DNA of 64,000 nt, from NCBI RefSeq assembly GCF_000367925.1, contig NZ_KB849176.1, positions 610,191 through 674,190 on the forward strand. The letters run 5' to 3'. Numbering within the stretch: the first letter of the stretch is position 1; every line of letters begins with the position of its first letter. Of this stretch, positions 46,797 through 56,263 are shown in pieces. The DNA comes from Acinetobacter bohemicus ANC 3994 (GTDB lineage: Bacteria > Pseudomonadota > Gammaproteobacteria > Pseudomonadales > Moraxellaceae). The notes beneath the pieces were generated by a model. It had not been told where the DNA came from. It did not search any database and was given only the letters and a program-made list of their open reading frames with translations. The translations under genes and the position numbers were made by a program.

Positions 46797-46910
46797 ATGA
46801 TGTATTTTTCAGCTTTTCTATTGGCTTTTGGGTTGTTTATGTTGGTCGTTGTATGGTCTTTAATCGAAATTTGTGTGGAATCTCGTAAAAAACGTAACTT
46901 TGGTTCTTAA
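46797..46910 (+). CDS. Small membrane protein, 37 residues
   Basis: This is a short frame below normal annotation cut-off. MMYFSAFLLAFGLFMLVVV begins a single membrane helix, and the C-terminal ESRKKRNFGS is basic, as expected for an N-out/C-in single-pass protein. AAGGGA lies 8 bases before the first ATG. The product resembles the general class of small bacterial transmembrane proteins, but no family is recognised. Confidence 0.5.
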   Translation: MMYFSAFLLAFGLFMLVVVWSLIEICVESRKKRNFGS

Positions 46911-47285
46911 GTAGATGGAACGTTAATTTTTTTTTACTTTTATTCTTAAAGTATTATTTTGCATTATTGTTGAATTCTTTTATTTAGACTTTATAGGTAT
47001 AATTCATTGATTGTTCGATCAGCGCTAATTTTAATACAGGGGTAGATGAGTTGGCATTTATGATCCGTTGAATATAATAAATTTGCTAGATTAATATGAA
47101 TAATATCAAGTCTTAATATTGAAGATACGATTAGGACTTGATTAAAAGATAAGCTTTAAAATAAATGTATGAAAGAATTGCTGTGTTACTGTGCAAGTGG
47201 AAACAAAAATGCTTGTTTTTTGAAACAATCTTGGTTAGTATTGCCTCGCTTGAACTTGTTGATATATAACAAATTCAGCTTATAA
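46911..47285. other. Intergenic region before the tRNA, no gene seen
   Basis: This is AT-rich sequence without a coding frame. The tRNA promoter should lie in its last 60 bases, but I did not find a clear consensus. Confidence 0.4.
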
Positions 47286-47362
<77 letters not shown>

Positions 47363-47370
47363 TATAAAAC

Positions 47371-47405
47371 AACCACTTAGGTGTACTAATCCTAAGTGGT
47401 TTTTT
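47371..47405 (+). terminator. tRNA transcript terminator
   Basis: AACCACTTAGG pairs with CCTAAGTGGTT around a 9-base loop and ends in a T-run, 8 bases after the tRNA. Confidence 0.93.
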
Positions 47406-47757
47406 AATGTCTGAATTTATGTAAGCACTCTGTGTAAGTTTTCAGCTGTAAGTTTTCGGCTTTTTTTGCACTACTTTGTTTTTCATTCTGCACTAAATGG
47501 ATGCTAATGAATCTACTTAAGCATTTATTTCATCACTTTTCGAATCACATTAGTGTCAAGTAGTAAGTAACTCACACTTTATGACTAAAAAGTGTTTTGA
47601 TTTTGTACTTTACAATAATAATTATTGCAAGGTGTTTGCATGATCAAAAAAATATGTTAATAAATAAATGTGATTTTTTAATCACAGATACATTTTAGGA
47701 TGAAATGTATTTTTAGTAAGCTAAATTTAAAAAATAAGCAGAAGGAAATTTAGAAAA

Positions 47758-47841
47758 TGCTTCAATTGCTACTGAGATTATTTTGTTTACACGTTTATGA
47801 ACATGAGCACATGGAAGAAATAGGAGAACATAGGGAATGAA
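47758..47841 (+). CDS. Possible 27-residue small protein
   Basis: ATG CTT CAA begins an open frame of 27 codons ending GEHRE-stop, with AGAAGGAAAT upstream as a possible ribosome binding site. A strong hairpin with T-run follows within 70 bases (47884-47909), so the piece could be a small transcript, coding or not. Evidence of translation is weak. Confidence 0.25.
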
Positions 47842-47883
47842 GCAAGAGTAAGGTTAATTAATAACTTTAATTGATAGTGGTAG

Positions 47884-47909
47884 AAAGTGAGCTTTAAGCT
47901 CACTTTTTA
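47884..47909 (+). terminator. Terminator of an unassigned short transcript
   Basis: AAAGTGAGCTT and AAGCTCACTTT form a near-perfect hairpin followed by T-runs. No annotated gene ends here, so it marks the end of an unknown RNA. Confidence 0.7.
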
Positions 47910-47929
47910 GTTTTTTAGGTAACAAAAAT

Positions 47930-48291
47930 AGTAATAATGAACAAGTAAAATGGTATGTGATTGCTCTTCAATATTTTCAACTTTTAGTTGAGCGACATTA
48001 TTATGTTTATTTTTCTAAAATTTTAAACAGTATTGAATCGCTGCATTTGAATAGGCTTGATTTTGTTCTTGCTTGCTTCCTAGTTTGGTATATTGGGTGC
48101 TTATTGAGTTTGAAAAACGGTTAATTCAAAATTTTAAACTCTTAATTGTATCGAGAGCAATTGATCATATGGTGGGTTTCCGGAGTTGGTTTCGTCATTG
48201 GAACATCATAGAATTGAATCAGCTACTCATCATCGCTTTGTGCAATACAGCTTTTTTTAAGCGTAGAAGCAATAATCTTCACCTAAGCTAG
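47930..48291 (+). pseudogene. Possible decayed coding region
   Basis: An open frame without ATG runs to the stop at 48124 and reads like protein (KWYVIALQYFQLLVERHYYV). A second frame, 48073-48291, continues with similar composition (FKLLIVSRAIDHMVGFRSWF). The two overlap in different frames, as after a frameshift in a gene of about 120 codons. A GTG at 47957 could start the first piece. No family is recognised. Confidence 0.3.
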
Positions 48292-48305
48292 ATAGAAATA
48301 TACCA

Positions 48306-48530
48306 ATGAACAAAGATTTTAAAGCACAAACTTATATTGTGGATGAGCATTTGCCGGATACATTGACGTGGTTATGTCATCATCAAGATAGTTTTGATTC
48401 TTTTACTTATGATGCGATTACTCAAGAATTGCTGGTACATCATGCCAATGGAATCGATAGTATTCGGACAGGTGATTATTTAAATGCAAGCTATGGCATT
48501 CTCATTACAACACATAACTTTGCAGAATAA
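48306..48530 (+). CDS. Hypothetical protein, 74 residues
   Basis: This is a soluble, acidic small protein (FKAQTYIVDEHLPDTLTWLC and TGDYLNASYGILITTHNFAE). No signal peptide, membrane segment or known motif is seen. The composition is protein-like and the frame is not a shadow of another gene. The ribosome binding site is weak. It ends 10 bases before the inverted-repeat element. Confidence 0.55.
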   Translation: MNKDFKAQTYIVDEHLPDTLTWLCHHQDSFDSFTYDAITQELLVHHANGIDSIRTGDYLNASYGILITTHNFAE

Positions 48531-48540
48531 TGAAATTAAT

Positions 48541-48909
48541 AAAAAAGCCCATAAGGTAGTGCTGATCAGTTAAGGAGTTTGGTAATAAACTCCTTAACTT
48601 TTTAGTTTTTCACAACGGAGTCTTATATTTTTTAAATCCAATACTTGGAGCTCATATATTACTTTGGATAAGCCCAAATGAGAAGCAGAGCTTCGCAAGA
48701 AAGGCATCTTGCGGCGCAGTGCGCCTCACCGCAAAACTCGCCAAATTTCTTTTATTGATTAATAAATCGCAGAAACCTTATTTTTTTAAAATAGTTTTGC
48801 CTCGAACAGTTGCGGATGACGTTTCCCCGTATCGAATAACATCATGAGTTTAAAATAAAAAAGCCAGTCAACTTCTTAACTGACTGGCATTACACAAGGG
48901 GCTTTTTTA
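48541..48909 (-). repeat. Intergenic element with terminal inverted repeats (copy in minus orientation)
   Basis: This 369-base copy is the reverse complement of the element at 60662-61041 over nearly its full length. Ends are AAAAAAGCCC (left) and GGGGCTTTTTT (right). The inner end-repeats, CAGTTAAGGAG and CTTAACTGACTGGC, make hairpins. A conserved core at 48708-48734 contains GGCGC-AGT-GCGCC. It occupies the whole gap between the convergent 48306 gene and bioB, 10 and 21 bases from their stops, and likely terminates both. Confidence 0.85.
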
Positions 48910-48930
48910 CAAATGGCTGCTATGAATTAC

Positions 48931-49920
48931 TTAACTTGCCATTGCATCTACAGATAATTCTTGAATACGTGGTTTGGCTTTTTCAGCAACCAAACCTAAC
49001 TTATCAAATAATTGTTTATCTCGGCCTTCACCTGCATTTGGGGTTGTTAACAACTTTTCACCAGAGAAAAGAGAGTTCGCACCCGCCATAAATGCCAAGG
49101 CTTGATCAGAATCAGATAAAGATTCACGTCCAGCAGAAAGGCGAATATAACTTTTTGGCATAATGATACGTGCAACAGCAATCGTACGAATCCATTCTGT
49201 TACATCTAGTTTTTCCACATCAGCAAGTGGTGTGCCTTCAATTGGAACCAGCATGTTGATAGGGACAGATTCAGGGTGGATAGCTAAAGTTGCCAACTCA
49301 TGCAATAAACCAATACGATCTTGTTGGGTTTCGCCTAGGCCGACAATACCGCCACTACAGACTTTCATGCCAGCTTGACGGACAAAATCTAAAGTATTTA
49401 AACGATCATCAAAAGTACGGGTACTGATAATGTGTGAATAATATTCACGTGATGTATCTAAATTATGGTTATAGTAATCTAAACCTGCTTCATTTAAGCG
49501 TTCAGCTTGTGATTGATTGAGCATGCCTAAAGTCATACACGTTTCTAGGCCCAATGCTTTAACTTCGCTGACCATTTCTAATACATAAGGCATATCACGT
49601 TCGTGTGGGTTACGCCAAGCAGCACCCATACAAAAACGTGAAGAACCAGAAGCTAATGCTTCTTTCGCTTCTTGAATCACTTTATCTACAGCAATGCGTT
49701 TTTCGGCTTCAAGTTTTGAATCGTAACGTGCTGACTGTGAGCAATATTTGCAATCTTCAGGACATTTACCTGTTTTGATTGAAAGCAGTGTGCTAACTTG
49801 GATTGTATTTGGATCAAAGTGTTCACGATGAATGCGCTGTGCTTCAAAAATTAAATCTAAAAAGGGCTGATTATATAAAGCCTGAATTTCTTCACGTGAC
49901 CAGTCATTACGTACATTCAT
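48931..49920 (-). CDS. bioB: Biotin synthase
   Basis: This radical-SAM enzyme inserts sulfur into dethiobiotin to give biotin. At 329 residues it is of normal length. The 4Fe-4S cysteines are in [13 protein letters not shown] (CxxxCxxC). [12 protein letters not shown] and [11 protein letters not shown] supply SAM and [2Fe-2S] cluster residues. It is separate from other biotin genes here, and its promoter lies just upstream. Confidence 0.97.
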   Translation of the reverse strand: MNVRNDWSREEIQALYNQPFLDLIFEAQRIHREHFDPNTIQVSTLLSIKTGKCPEDCKYCSQSARYDSKLEAEKRIAVDKVIQEAKEALASGSSRFCMGAAWRNPHERDMPYVLEMVSEVKALGLETCMTLGMLNQSQAERLNEAGLDYYNHNLDTSREYYSHIISTRTFDDRLNTLDFVRQAGMKVCSGGIVGLGETQQDRIGLLHELATLAIHPESVPINMLVPIEGTPLADVEKLDVTEWIRTIAVARIIMPKSYIRLSAGRESLSDSDQALAFMAGANSLFSGEKLLTTPNAGEGRDKQLFDKLGLVAEKAKPRIQELSVDAMAS

Positions 49921-49990
49921 TGGTGAAAATCCATAATCATCATTATTTATTATTTATCATACCTAATTTATATGAAATCTAAAGGCATAA

Positions 49991-50031
49991 AAAACCAAAT
50001 ATTATAGTATCTATCGATGGTTTTTTGTCAA
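49991..50031 (-). promoter_or_regulatory. bioB promoter with flanking inverted AAAACC/GGTTTT repeat
   Basis: On the minus strand TTGACA precedes TATAAT by 19 bases, or TACTAT by 16. AAAACC and GGTTTT arms flank the -10 region about 22 bases apart. Known BirA operators use AACC...GGTT arms but with shorter spacing, so repression by BirA is only a possibility. Confidence 0.4.
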
Positions 50032-50221
50032 TATTATGAATTATGAGATTGATAATTTAGTTACAAAGTAAGGCTATTTATTGTAAATATAGTCACAATA
50101 TTTTTTAGTGCCATTTTGGGAGTTGCAGTGAACTGGATACTATTTTTTTTCCACAGTGGAAACTTTGTTAATATCTGGCAAAGATAAAAACACAGAAAAC
50201 GTCATTTATTTTGCTTTGGAT

Positions 50222-51316
50222 TTAACAAGATTTGGTCAATTGTTCTTGAATTGCCCAATCAATATGGACTTGCACAATCTCATCATATTGTTCACGCGTT
50301 TGTTGCAAGGTTGCAATGATTTCATCAGAAAAAGGGGCATTACCTAACCCAATTGCAATGTTACGCATAAAACTTTGATAGCCCGTGCGTCGTAGTGGAC
50401 TGCCTTCAGTATTGGCTAAAAAGGTGGTCTCATCCCAATGCCATAAATCCAGTAAACTGCTCTGATCTAAATCGTGTCGTGGATTAAAATCTTCAATTGT
50501 GGCTTTTTTAGCAAAACTATTCCACGGACAAATTAACTGACAGTCATCACAACCAAATACACGATTACCAATGCCACGGCGTAACTCTTCGGGAATAATA
50601 CCCTGATATTCAATGGTTAAATAAGCAATACATTTGCGTGCGTCGAGCATATAAGGCTCAACAATGGCTTGTGTTGGACAAATGTCGATACAGGCAGTGC
50701 AAGAACCACAATGTTTGGTTGTCGGGGAGTCAAAAGGTAAATCTAGCGAGGTAAATAACTCTCCTAATACAAAAAATGAACCTGATTTTTTGTGAATTAA
50801 TAAGGTGTGTTTACCTGTCCAGCCCATACCTGCACTTTCTGCTAAAGATTTTTCAAATATTGGTGCCGAGTCGGCAAAGGGACGTGATTCAAAATCACCC
50901 ACTTTTTCACGAATTTTGCTGGCTAGTGTTTTTAAACGACCACGCATCACTTTGTGATAATCCCGACCACGAGCATAGCGCGCAATAATGGCTAAATTAG
51001 GTTCATCTGGGACATAGCGCGGTTTAGGTGTTTCCACCAAATAGTTCATTCGTACACAAATAATGCTTTTGGTGCCGGGAACCAGTAAGGTTGGATCAGC
51101 ACGTTTTTCTAAATTTTCTTCCAAAAACTTCATATCGCCATGATAACCCCGTTTTAAATATTCCTTAAAACGCGGCAATTCTTCTTGAGCATCAGGTTTG
51201 GCAATGACACAATCACTAAAGCCTAATTCCAAAGCTTGCGCTTTAATCCATGCTTTGAGTGCCTCAGGATCATTTTGATCTAAGGGAATTTTTTGTGACG
51301 GTGTAGATGAAGCCAT
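50222..51316 (-). CDS. queG: Epoxyqueuosine reductase QueG
   Basis: This cobalamin and Fe-S enzyme performs the last step of tRNA queuosine synthesis, reducing epoxyqueuosine. It has 364 residues from the ATG at 51316. Two 4Fe-4S clusters are bound by CGSCTACIDICP and CDDCQLICPWN. I rejected a longer version from 51445 because those 43 residues overlap the divergent gene and lack family similarity. The two starts are only 21 bases apart. Confidence 0.95.
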   Translation of the reverse strand: MASSTPSQKIPLDQNDPEALKAWIKAQALELGFSDCVIAKPDAQEELPRFKEYLKRGYHGDMKFLEENLEKRADPTLLVPGTKSIICVRMNYLVETPKPRYVPDEPNLAIIARYARGRDYHKVMRGRLKTLASKIREKVGDFESRPFADSAPIFEKSLAESAGMGWTGKHTLLIHKKSGSFFVLGELFTSLDLPFDSPTTKHCGSCTACIDICPTQAIVEPYMLDARKCIAYLTIEYQGIIPEELRRGIGNRVFGCDDCQLICPWNSFAKKATIEDFNPRHDLDQSSLLDLWHWDETTFLANTEGSPLRRTGYQSFMRNIAIGLGNAPFSDEIIATLQQTREQYDEIVQVHIDWAIQEQLTKSC

Positions 51317-51337
51317 AATGTATAAGAAGGGAAAACA

Positions 51338-52828
51338 ATGCATCAACAAGTTTATCATAGCCCAGTTTATTTGAGCCAAACTATTCAAGCATGGGAGCAA
51401 CGCTGGTTTGCCAAACAAAACAGTTCTTATGCTTTGATGCAGCAAGTTGCTTGGATGATTTCGCAGCGTTTAGTTCCCATTTTAAAACAACGTCAAATAC
51501 AAAACATTGCTGTGTGTTGTGGGCAGGGGAATAATGCGGGTGATGGTTACTTAGGCGCAAAATATTTAAAACAATTCGGTTTTGATGTGGACATTTATGC
51601 AGCTGAATTAGGTGCATCAACCGATTTACATACGGCTTATCAAGAAGCTGTCGATGCAGAAATCAAGATTTATGCGGGTTTTGAATTTCAAAAACAATAT
51701 GACGGTTATATCGATGCGTTATTTGGTATTGGTTTAAACCGTGAATTAAGTACAGATTGGCAAAAAATTATTCAAAGCATTAATGCTCAAACGGGCTTGA
51801 AAATAGCGATTGATATTCCGAGCGGCTTGCATGCCAATACTGGGCAGCCTTTACCTTGTGCGATGAAAGCCGATTATTGCTATTCCGTCTTGGGTCTTAA
51901 AGCAGGATTGTTTACGGGACAAGGGAAGGAGTTTGCAGGTCAGGTGGAAGTCATTTCCATGATTCCTACAGACGTAGAGTTGGAACCTATCGCTCAGCTT
52001 TCACCCGATATCATTTCATTGCCCGAGCGTCAGGCTTTTGGTCATAAAGGCAGTTATGGTCATGTACTTGTGGTGGGTGGACATGCCGATATGGGCGGTG
52101 CAGTGATGATGGCTGCTGAAGCTGCCTTTAGTGCGGGTGCAGGCAAAGTGACCATTGTTTGCCATGAGAAACATCACACAGCTATTTTGGCGCGTTCACC
52201 CAATATTATGCTGCGGGATATCAATGCGTTGACCAAGGCAGAGATTCAATCATTATTAGATCATGTCGATGTGGTCAGTTTTGGCATGGGTTTGGGGCGT
52301 GATTCGTGGTCAGAACAACAATATTTCAAATGGTTCCCGAAAATAAATAGCGCTGAACATTTGCAGGTCGTATTAGATGCTGATGCACTTTGGTTTTTAG
52401 CCGATCATCCTGAATTATTAAAAGCAGATTCATATTTAACACCGCATCCCGGTGAAGCTGCAAAATTGTTAAATTGTTCGATTCAAGACATAGAAAATGA
52501 TCGAATTGCAGCTATTCATGCATTAAAAGAAAAATATGCAGGGCAGTGGGTGCTGAAAGGTTCGGGAAGCCTGATTTTGGAAGATCAACTTTGGATTTGT
52601 ACTGCCGGCAATGCGGGGATGGGAACCGGTGGAATGGGGGATGTATTGGCAGGGATGATTGCAAGCTTAAAAGCACAATGCGGCAATCAAATCCATTTAC
52701 ATGAAATTGTGACGCTGCATGCTTTGGCAGGTGATTGGTTGGCTGTAAAAGGGATGCGTGGGTTGCAGGCACATCATATGAATGAAGCCGTTTATCATGT
52801 GGTCAATATGCGGCATGATAATGAATAA
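51338..52828 (+). CDS. nnr: Bifunctional NAD(P)HX epimerase / ADP-dependent dehydratase
   Basis: This metabolite-repair enzyme has 496 residues. The N-terminal YjeF-N epimerase domain (about 1-220, with CGQGNNAGDGYLGAKYL) racemises hydrated NAD(P)H. The C-terminal kinase-like dehydratase (about 230-490, with GGHADMGGAVMMAAEAA and NAGMGTGGMGDVLAGM) removes water at the expense of ADP. AAGAAGGG precedes the ATG. It overlaps the acylphosphatase gene by 8 bases. Confidence 0.95.
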   Translation: MHQQVYHSPVYLSQTIQAWEQRWFAKQNSSYALMQQVAWMISQRLVPILKQRQIQNIAVCCGQGNNAGDGYLGAKYLKQFGFDVDIYAAELGASTDLHTAYQEAVDAEIKIYAGFEFQKQYDGYIDALFGIGLNRELSTDWQKIIQSINAQTGLKIAIDIPSGLHANTGQPLPCAMKADYCYSVLGLKAGLFTGQGKEFAGQVEVISMIPTDVELEPIAQLSPDIISLPERQAFGHKGSYGHVLVVGGHADMGGAVMMAAEAAFSAGAGKVTIVCHEKHHTAILARSPNIMLRDINALTKAEIQSLLDHVDVVSFGMGLGRDSWSEQQYFKWFPKINSAEHLQVVLDADALWFLADHPELLKADSYLTPHPGEAAKLLNCSIQDIENDRIAAIHALKEKYAGQWVLKGSGSLILEDQLWICTAGNAGMGTGGMGDVLAGMIASLKAQCGNQIHLHEIVTLHALAGDWLAVKGMRGLQAHHMNEAVYHVVNMRHDNE

Positions 52829-53096
52829 AGCGATCAAACTCATCATTCAAGGTCGGGTGCAAGGTGTGGGTTATCGTCGTTGGTTTGAGCAGCAGGCTTT
52901 GGCACTAGAGTTAAAAGGTTATGTTAAAAACCTAGCGACAGGTGAGGTTGAAGCCGTGATTGTTGGGGACTTTGATGTACTTCAAGACTTGATTTCTCGT
53001 AGCTATGATGGACCACCACATGCAGAAGTGGTTAAAGTGATTCAAATTGTTTTAGATCATGAACCGGATTTTATCGTATTTACAATGTTGAGCTAA
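52821..53096 (+). CDS. Acylphosphatase
   Basis: This 91-residue enzyme hydrolyses acyl phosphates such as carbamoyl or 1,3-bisphosphoglycerate. The catalytic arginine lies in GRVQGVGYRRW (about 10-20) and the asparagine in GYVKNLATGEVEAV. I chose ATG at 52821 because it begins with the family N-terminus and overlaps the stop of the upstream gene. Co-translation with the NAD(P)HX repair gene joins two cleaning-up enzymes. Confidence 0.92.
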   Translation: MNKAIKLIIQGRVQGVGYRRWFEQQALALELKGYVKNLATGEVEAVIVGDFDVLQDLISRSYDGPPHAEVVKVIQIVLDHEPDFIVFTMLS

Positions 53097-53132
53097 AGCT
53101 AACTGCTATAAAAATAAAAAGATAAGGTGAAA

Positions 53133-53474
53133 ATGATGGATAAATATTGGGTCGTGGCAATAGTTGTCGTATTTTGTATTTTTCTAGTGATTTATACCCA
53201 ACGTGCACATGCAAGCCCAAGCAAAATGTCGTTTAAGGAGATTGTGCAGAAAGAGTTTAGTCAGTATCACGTGATTGAAAGAAACCAAACCATTATGATT
53301 TGTGAAGTCAGTGAAGGTCATCAGCCAGATGAATTGATTTTAATCCGAATTGATCCCAATCAGAAAAAGAATATGAGAAATTTCGGGCGCAGAATGACTT
53401 TCACCTATCCCAAGCAACCTTCACTTCGGGAAATGCGTAAAGATTTTGCGCCTTATCTGCAAATAGCGAGTTAA
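53133..53474 (+). CDS. Hypothetical membrane-anchored protein, 113 residues
   Basis: Residues about 6-21 ([17 protein letters not shown]) form one N-terminal membrane helix or uncleaved signal. The rest is a soluble domain with basic and aromatic residues, including [13 protein letters not shown] and [12 protein letters not shown] know no family. AAGG is 5 bases before the ATG at 53133. It ends 4 bases into the convergent ruvC gene. Confidence 0.65.
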   Translation: MMDKYWVVAIVVVFCIFLVIYTQRAHASPSKMSFKEIVQKEFSQYHVIERNQTIMICEVSEGHQPDELILIRIDPNQKKNMRNFGRRMTFTYPKQPSLREMRKDFAPYLQIAS

Positions 53475-54016
53475 CGTCTTCTACTACTTGAACGGCTACG
53501 ACCGCGTGCCATACCCCCTAATACATTTAACACGGCCACTTTACTCATACTGCCCGAAGCATGTGCATGGCAAATTGCAGCGGCTAAAGCATCGGCAGCA
53601 TCTTGTTGTGGCTTAATAGTTAAATTCAGAATACGCATCACCATCATTTGAACTTGTTCTTTATCTGCGGCACCATAACCAACAACTGATTGTTTGATTT
53701 GTCGGGCAGTATATTCAGCCACTTGTAAGTCTGAATTGACCAAAGCGGCAATGGCTGCGCCACGTGCTTGGCCCAGTTTAAGTGCAGAGTCGGGGTTTTG
53801 TGCCATAAATACTTGTTCGACCGCAGCTTCGGTTGGGCCATGAAATTTAACAATACGTTCAATCCCAGCAAAAATGCGTTTCAAGCGTTCTGGCATTTCT
53901 GGGGTTTCGGTACGAATGGTTCCTGCATCTACAAAAGTCAATTTTTGCCCATCTTTTTCGATAATACCGTAGCCAGTTAAGCGAGAACCCGGATCGATAC
54001 CAATAATTAATGACAT
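53471..54016 (-). CDS. ruvC: Holliday junction resolvase RuvC
   Basis: RuvC cleaves Holliday junctions with RuvAB during recombination repair. It has 181 residues. Acidic catalytic residues are Asp7 in [10 protein letters not shown], the Glu in AAVEQVFM and the Asp pair in [15 protein letters not shown] basic C-terminal tail ([10 protein letters not shown]) extends beyond the core. ruvA and ruvB are not in this window. Confidence 0.96.
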   Translation of the reverse strand: MSLIIGIDPGSRLTGYGIIEKDGQKLTFVDAGTIRTETPEMPERLKRIFAGIERIVKFHGPTEAAVEQVFMAQNPDSALKLGQARGAAIAALVNSDLQVAEYTARQIKQSVVGYGAADKEQVQMMVMRILNLTIKPQQDAADALAAAICHAHASGSMSKVAVLNVLGGMARGRSRSSSRRR

Positions 54017-54138
54017 ACAAAGACTTTAAAAATAGAATAATGCCCATATTGTTACATAAGCGTATCAAAAAAGCTTGATCCTGATTAAGCGCTTGAATAT
54101 TGCACCCTATTTATTTTGTTGAGATTAGATTAATTTTT

Positions 54139-54726
54139 ATGAAATTATTTCTTATTGTTTTGGCTGGCTTAATTCTAGAAGTATTTGTCTGGATTGGCGT
54201 GGGTGACCTCGTCGGCAGTATGTGGTACGTGTTTTTCTGGTTTATTGCTGCCTTTTTTATGGGTATGAATTTGATTCGTAAATATTCGGCCGGTTTAATG
54301 CCTCAGATGCAGCAAATGCGCGCGGGGCAAATGACAGGTGATCCTGCGTTAACTTCAAATCTGCCAAAAATTTTAGCAGGATTTTTCTTGCTCATTCCCG
54401 GTTTGATTACCGATGTTTTAGCCGTATTAATTTTGATTCCAAGTGTTCAAAATATTTTTAAAAATGCCATGATGAAAACAATGGCAAAACGTCAGCAAGC
54501 CATGATGGAAAAAATGATGGGTGGCATGATGGGCGATATGAATGGTATGGGGGGGATGGGCGGTGGTGCTCAAGGTCAAAGCCCATTTGCAGACTTAATG
54601 CGCCAAATGCAAGACATGCAACAACAAGGCGGTTCACAGCGTCAGGACTCAAGTATTATTGATGGTGAAGCACGTGAAATCACACCTGATGTGCAAAAAA
54701 TTGAAATGAAAGACGTAAATAAATAA
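54139..54726 (+). CDS. fxsA: FxsA-family membrane protein
   Basis: This 195-residue inner-membrane protein has three or four helices (about 1-110) with the FxsA core (WYVFFWFIAAFFMGMNLIR and GFFLLIPGLITDVLAVLILI). In E. coli, FxsA overproduction stops F-plasmid exclusion of phage T7. The tail (about 115-195) is unusual: it is rich in Met and Gly (MMEKMMGGMMGDMNGMGGMG) and cytosolic. I used ATG 54139 because MKLFLIVLAG opens the first helix. Confidence 0.85.
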   Translation: MKLFLIVLAGLILEVFVWIGVGDLVGSMWYVFFWFIAAFFMGMNLIRKYSAGLMPQMQQMRAGQMTGDPALTSNLPKILAGFFLLIPGLITDVLAVLILIPSVQNIFKNAMMKTMAKRQQAMMEKMMGGMMGDMNGMGGMGGGAQGQSPFADLMRQMQDMQQQGGSQRQDSSIIDGEAREITPDVQKIEMKDVNK

Positions 54727-54746
54727 ATTTATTTATCTTTTTCTAT

Positions 54747-54775
54747 AAGCCGAATCCTAATGATTCGGCTTTTTT
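54747..54775 (+). terminator. fxsA terminator
   Basis: AAGCCGAATC pairs with GATTCGGCTT around a 5-base loop, with a T-run. Confidence 0.9.
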
Positions 54776-54871
54776 ATTGTCCCTGTTTTTATAGGTTGAA
54801 TTTGGGGCAGGTGACATGCAAAAAATTGAACAAACGATATAATATTCTTTTTAAAAAATCCCCATATTTCT

Positions 54872-55507
54872 ATGTCATTGCTTTTGACCATTTGCGCCCT
54901 CCATTTTGTTGCACAGCTTAGCCCCGGCCCCGATATTTTATTGATTGCTAAAAGTTCAGCGTCAACTTCAAGGGCAAATACGTTAAAAATTATTTTGGGT
55001 ATTTCGGTGGGTATTGTGGTTTGGGTGGTATTAACGCTGCTTGGTTTTACTGTACTGATCGAACAGTTTCCATGGATACAACAAATTCTAATGCTTGTTG
55101 GAGGATTGTTTTTGGCTCGTATGGGCTGGGCAATGTTAAATGGCGGTTGGAAACAACGTAAGCAAAGCTTAGCCCCTGAAGATGTAAAAGTAACTGGATT
55201 AGATACGAAAAATTATTTTATGTTGGGATTGATGACCAACTTAGCCAATCCTAAAACATTGATTTATTTTAGCAGCGTCTTCTCGTTGGCTTTAAGTTCT
55301 GCCGCATCAGGTCATTTAAAAACCCAGTTGGCACTGATTATTCCAGTTCAGACTTTTATCGTGTTTACAGGGTTAATGCTGATTTTATCCATGCCTAAAA
55401 TAAAACAGGCATATCAGTGCTCAGGTAGTTATATCGATATTATTTCAGGTGGACTATTCCTGCTTTTTGCCCTTTGGTTGTGGTCTGACGTGTTGGTGCT
55501 GCTTTAG
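54872..55507 (+). CDS. LysE/RhtB-family amino acid exporter
   Basis: This 211-residue membrane protein has about six helices. The signature is SPGPDILLIAKSS at 17-29, and the later NLANPKTLIYFSSVF segment matches the family. It probably exports an amino acid such as threonine or homoserine lactone analogues. It ends by overlapping the small gene on the other strand by 4 bases. Confidence 0.88.
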   Translation: MSLLLTICALHFVAQLSPGPDILLIAKSSASTSRANTLKIILGISVGIVVWVVLTLLGFTVLIEQFPWIQQILMLVGGLFLARMGWAMLNGGWKQRKQSLAPEDVKVTGLDTKNYFMLGLMTNLANPKTLIYFSSVFSLALSSAASGHLKTQLALIIPVQTFIVFTGLMLILSMPKIKQAYQCSGSYIDIISGGLFLLFALWLWSDVLVLL

Positions 55508-55695
55508 TTTTGTTGCGTAGAGTCGTCATTTATTTGCATGGGTGGGGGAGTAACCGTGGTTATTTCCTCATTTTTTTTGACTTGAGAGTAACGATTTGGT
55601 TTTAAGGTTGTTTCAGTGTTTTCTGAACCTTTGTAGCTGCGACTACGGTTTGCGCGTTCGCGTAAACCACCTTTTTTAATCAGTTGCATCGTCAT
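55504..55695 (-). CDS. Hypothetical basic protein, 63 residues
   Basis: This small protein has a basic N-terminal half (KKGGLRERANRSRSYKGS) and a polar, proline-containing C-terminal half. No membrane segment or motif is recognised. Start could be Met1 or Met3. GAG lies 4 bases before the first ATG. The frame lies opposite no larger gene, so I accept it with moderate confidence. Confidence 0.5.
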   Translation of the reverse strand: MTMQLIKKGGLRERANRSRSYKGSENTETTLKPNRYSQVKKNEEITTVTPPPMQINDDSTQQN

Positions 55696-56013
55696 AAACT
55701 CTAAATTATGGCCTGTTATTTTAACGAAAAAGGTAGACAGAATGTGGGTTTTAGCAGGTTAATCTTTAAATTTTGCGTTATTCCATTGTGTTACAAACAA
55801 TGTCATGTCAGCTTACTAGGCATTCATATTTTTCAATATAAATAAAGTGCTTATATCGGAAATTTGGGACAATATTTTCACAGGCTTTTTTATCTATGGA
55901 TAAACAGTATTGTATCTGTAGGCAGACTCACATACTATTTTATGAATATTACACATCATCATAGATCATGATGGAAATATAAAAACAAAAATGCGTAATG
56001 TAGGAGCAGCCTT
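55696..56013. other. Intergenic region, no gene seen
   Basis: About 320 AT-rich bases without a coding frame lie between the divergent small genes. They should contain both promoters. Confidence 0.4.
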
Positions 56014-56259
56014 ATGCTATATCAATACCATTGTGCTTGTTGTAATCGGGTTGTTGAATCAACTGATAAAGAATGTATCGATTGTGGTTCGCATAATATT
56101 AGAAGTCCGTATGGCTTCTGGATTTTTTGTATTTTAACCTGCTTAGCGGCAGTGATTGTTTTTAAAGTTGTTCATGTTTATTTAAAGAATCATCAAGAAA
56201 CACCGGTTCAAACTTCATTATTAACCGTTTTGCAACAAGGGGAGAGTAGTAAGCAATGA
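56014..56259 (+). CDS. Zinc-ribbon membrane protein, 81 residues
   Basis: A short rubredoxin-like or zinc-ribbon domain with CACC (7-10) and CIDC (21-24) precedes one membrane helix (about 34-52). The C-terminal part is polar. TAGGAGCAG is the ribosome binding site. Such N-terminal zinc ribbon plus helix proteins are widespread but of unknown role. Confidence 0.65.
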   Translation: MLYQYHCACCNRVVESTDKECIDCGSHNIRSPYGFWIFCILTCLAAVIVFKVVHVYLKNHQETPVQTSLLTVLQQGESSKQ

Positions 56260-56263
56260 GTGT

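Noticed and set aside
50222..51445. Longer queG form starting at 51445
   Set aside because: The extra 43 residues overlap the divergent gene and lack similarity; ATG at 51316 gives the family N-terminus.
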